Assembly (NCBI GenBank): GCA_964528035.1
Contig: CAZGQY010000220.1
Location: 1 to 6,293, forward strand
Direction of reading: 5' to 3'
DNA: 6,293 nt
Source of the DNA: CAZGQY01 sp964528035
Lineage (GTDB): Bacteria; Pseudomonadota; Gammaproteobacteria; Methylococcales; UBA1147
Within the stretch, counting starts at the first letter, position 1, and the number at the start of each line of letters is the position of its first letter. The notes beneath the pieces were generated by a model, which saw only the letters and a program-made list of their open reading frames with translations, was not told the DNA's origin and made no database searches. Positions 5,967 to 6,293 of this stretch are shown here, one piece after another. The translations under genes and the position numbers were made by a program.

Positions 5967-6293
5967 AAGCAAGTAAACAGTTCGCTGACGCCGACTTGTG
6001 TGTCAAATGTGGGCTTTGTCTACCACACTGCCCGACTTACAACAAAACTCTTAACGAAAATGAATCGCCCAGAGGGCGCTTGTCTTTGATCCAGGGTTGG
6101 TCAACCGGTGATTTAGATCCCTCGCAACAATTGACCCAACACCTGGACAACTGTCTGCTATGCCGCGCCTGCGAAAAAATTTGTCCTGCCGAAGTGCCAT
6201 TTGGCAAATTAATAGATAATTTTCGAAGTCAGACGGAAAAACCAAAACAAGCGCTGGTCATACGTTTCGCGTCACAAGCCTCACGGAGCCTGT
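5963..6293 (+). CDS. N-terminal part of a (Fe-S)-binding oxidoreductase subunit, GlcF/GlpC type (runs off the window)
   Basis: The visible 110 residues hold two classical 4Fe-4S motifs: C13-x2-C16-x2-C19-x3-C23-P and C64-x2-C67-x2-C70-x3-C74-P. Between them is ESPRGRLSLIQGW, a stretch typical of the GlcF/GlpC/LutA-like group, in which such a ferredoxin domain is followed by two cysteine-rich CCG domains and the protein passes electrons from a partner flavoprotein dehydrogenase. The later domains lie beyond the window, so the substrate (glycolate, glycerol 3-phosphate, lactate or other) cannot be told. The start is uncertain: no ATG exists in this frame after the stop at 5894-5896. TTG 5963 is the best codon but has no ribosome binding site. 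A 12-codon frame overlaps it. Confidence 0.85.
   Translation, partial: MKASKQFADADLCVKCGLCLPHCPTYNKTLNENESPRGRLSLIQGWSTGDLDPSQQLTQHLDNCLLCRACEKICPAEVPFGKLIDNFRSQTEKPKQALVIRFASQASRSL

Overview
The window looks like a piece of gammaproteobacterial chromosome with moderate GC content. The best evidence is a SlyX ending in the family's PPHY tail, next to a TrhO (YceA)-type tRNA hydroxylase and an N-terminal double 4Fe-4S subunit of the GlcF/GlpC type. I cannot place it to genus. No plasmid, phage or conjugation genes are visible apart from a TraX-like membrane protein with no tra neighbours.

Layout. The first 51 bases are the right end of a repeated element that continues off the left edge. A short hairpin with a T-run and a mostly empty leader follow. 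Next is an overlapping gene pair on the plus strand: a Sfp-type 4'-phosphopantetheinyl transferase (340-1092) and a polytopic TraX/acyltransferase-like protein (1061-1888). A gene-free stretch of about 310 bases separates this pair from three minus-strand genes: an AlkA-type DNA glycosylase (2199-2825), slyX (2995-3201) and trhO (3418-4407). Between slyX and trhO sits a complete foldback element of 160 bp (3241-3400) with a TTA on each side. Its right arm is nearly identical to the first 51 bases. After a divergent intergenic region comes a plus-strand pair: a CPBP-family intramembrane protease (4674-5276) and an unrecognised four-helix membrane protein (5273-5734). The pair is joined by a TTGA stop/start overlap and ends at a probable terminator. 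The window closes inside an iron-sulfur oxidoreductase subunit (from about 5963).

How the genes relate. This is mostly a patchwork of independent housekeeping genes (tRNA modification, DNA repair, redox), not one pathway. Two pairs look functionally joined by translation overlap: PPTase with TraX-like, and CPBP protease with the small membrane protein. The most unusual features are the MITE-like foldback element, present twice in the same orientation around a block of about 3.2 kb that carries the PPTase/TraX pair, and that pair itself, which has no carrier protein or synthase in sight. I found no CRISPR array, rRNA or tRNA, and no clearly new defence or biosynthetic system. All product names are from reading translations by eye; no database search was possible.
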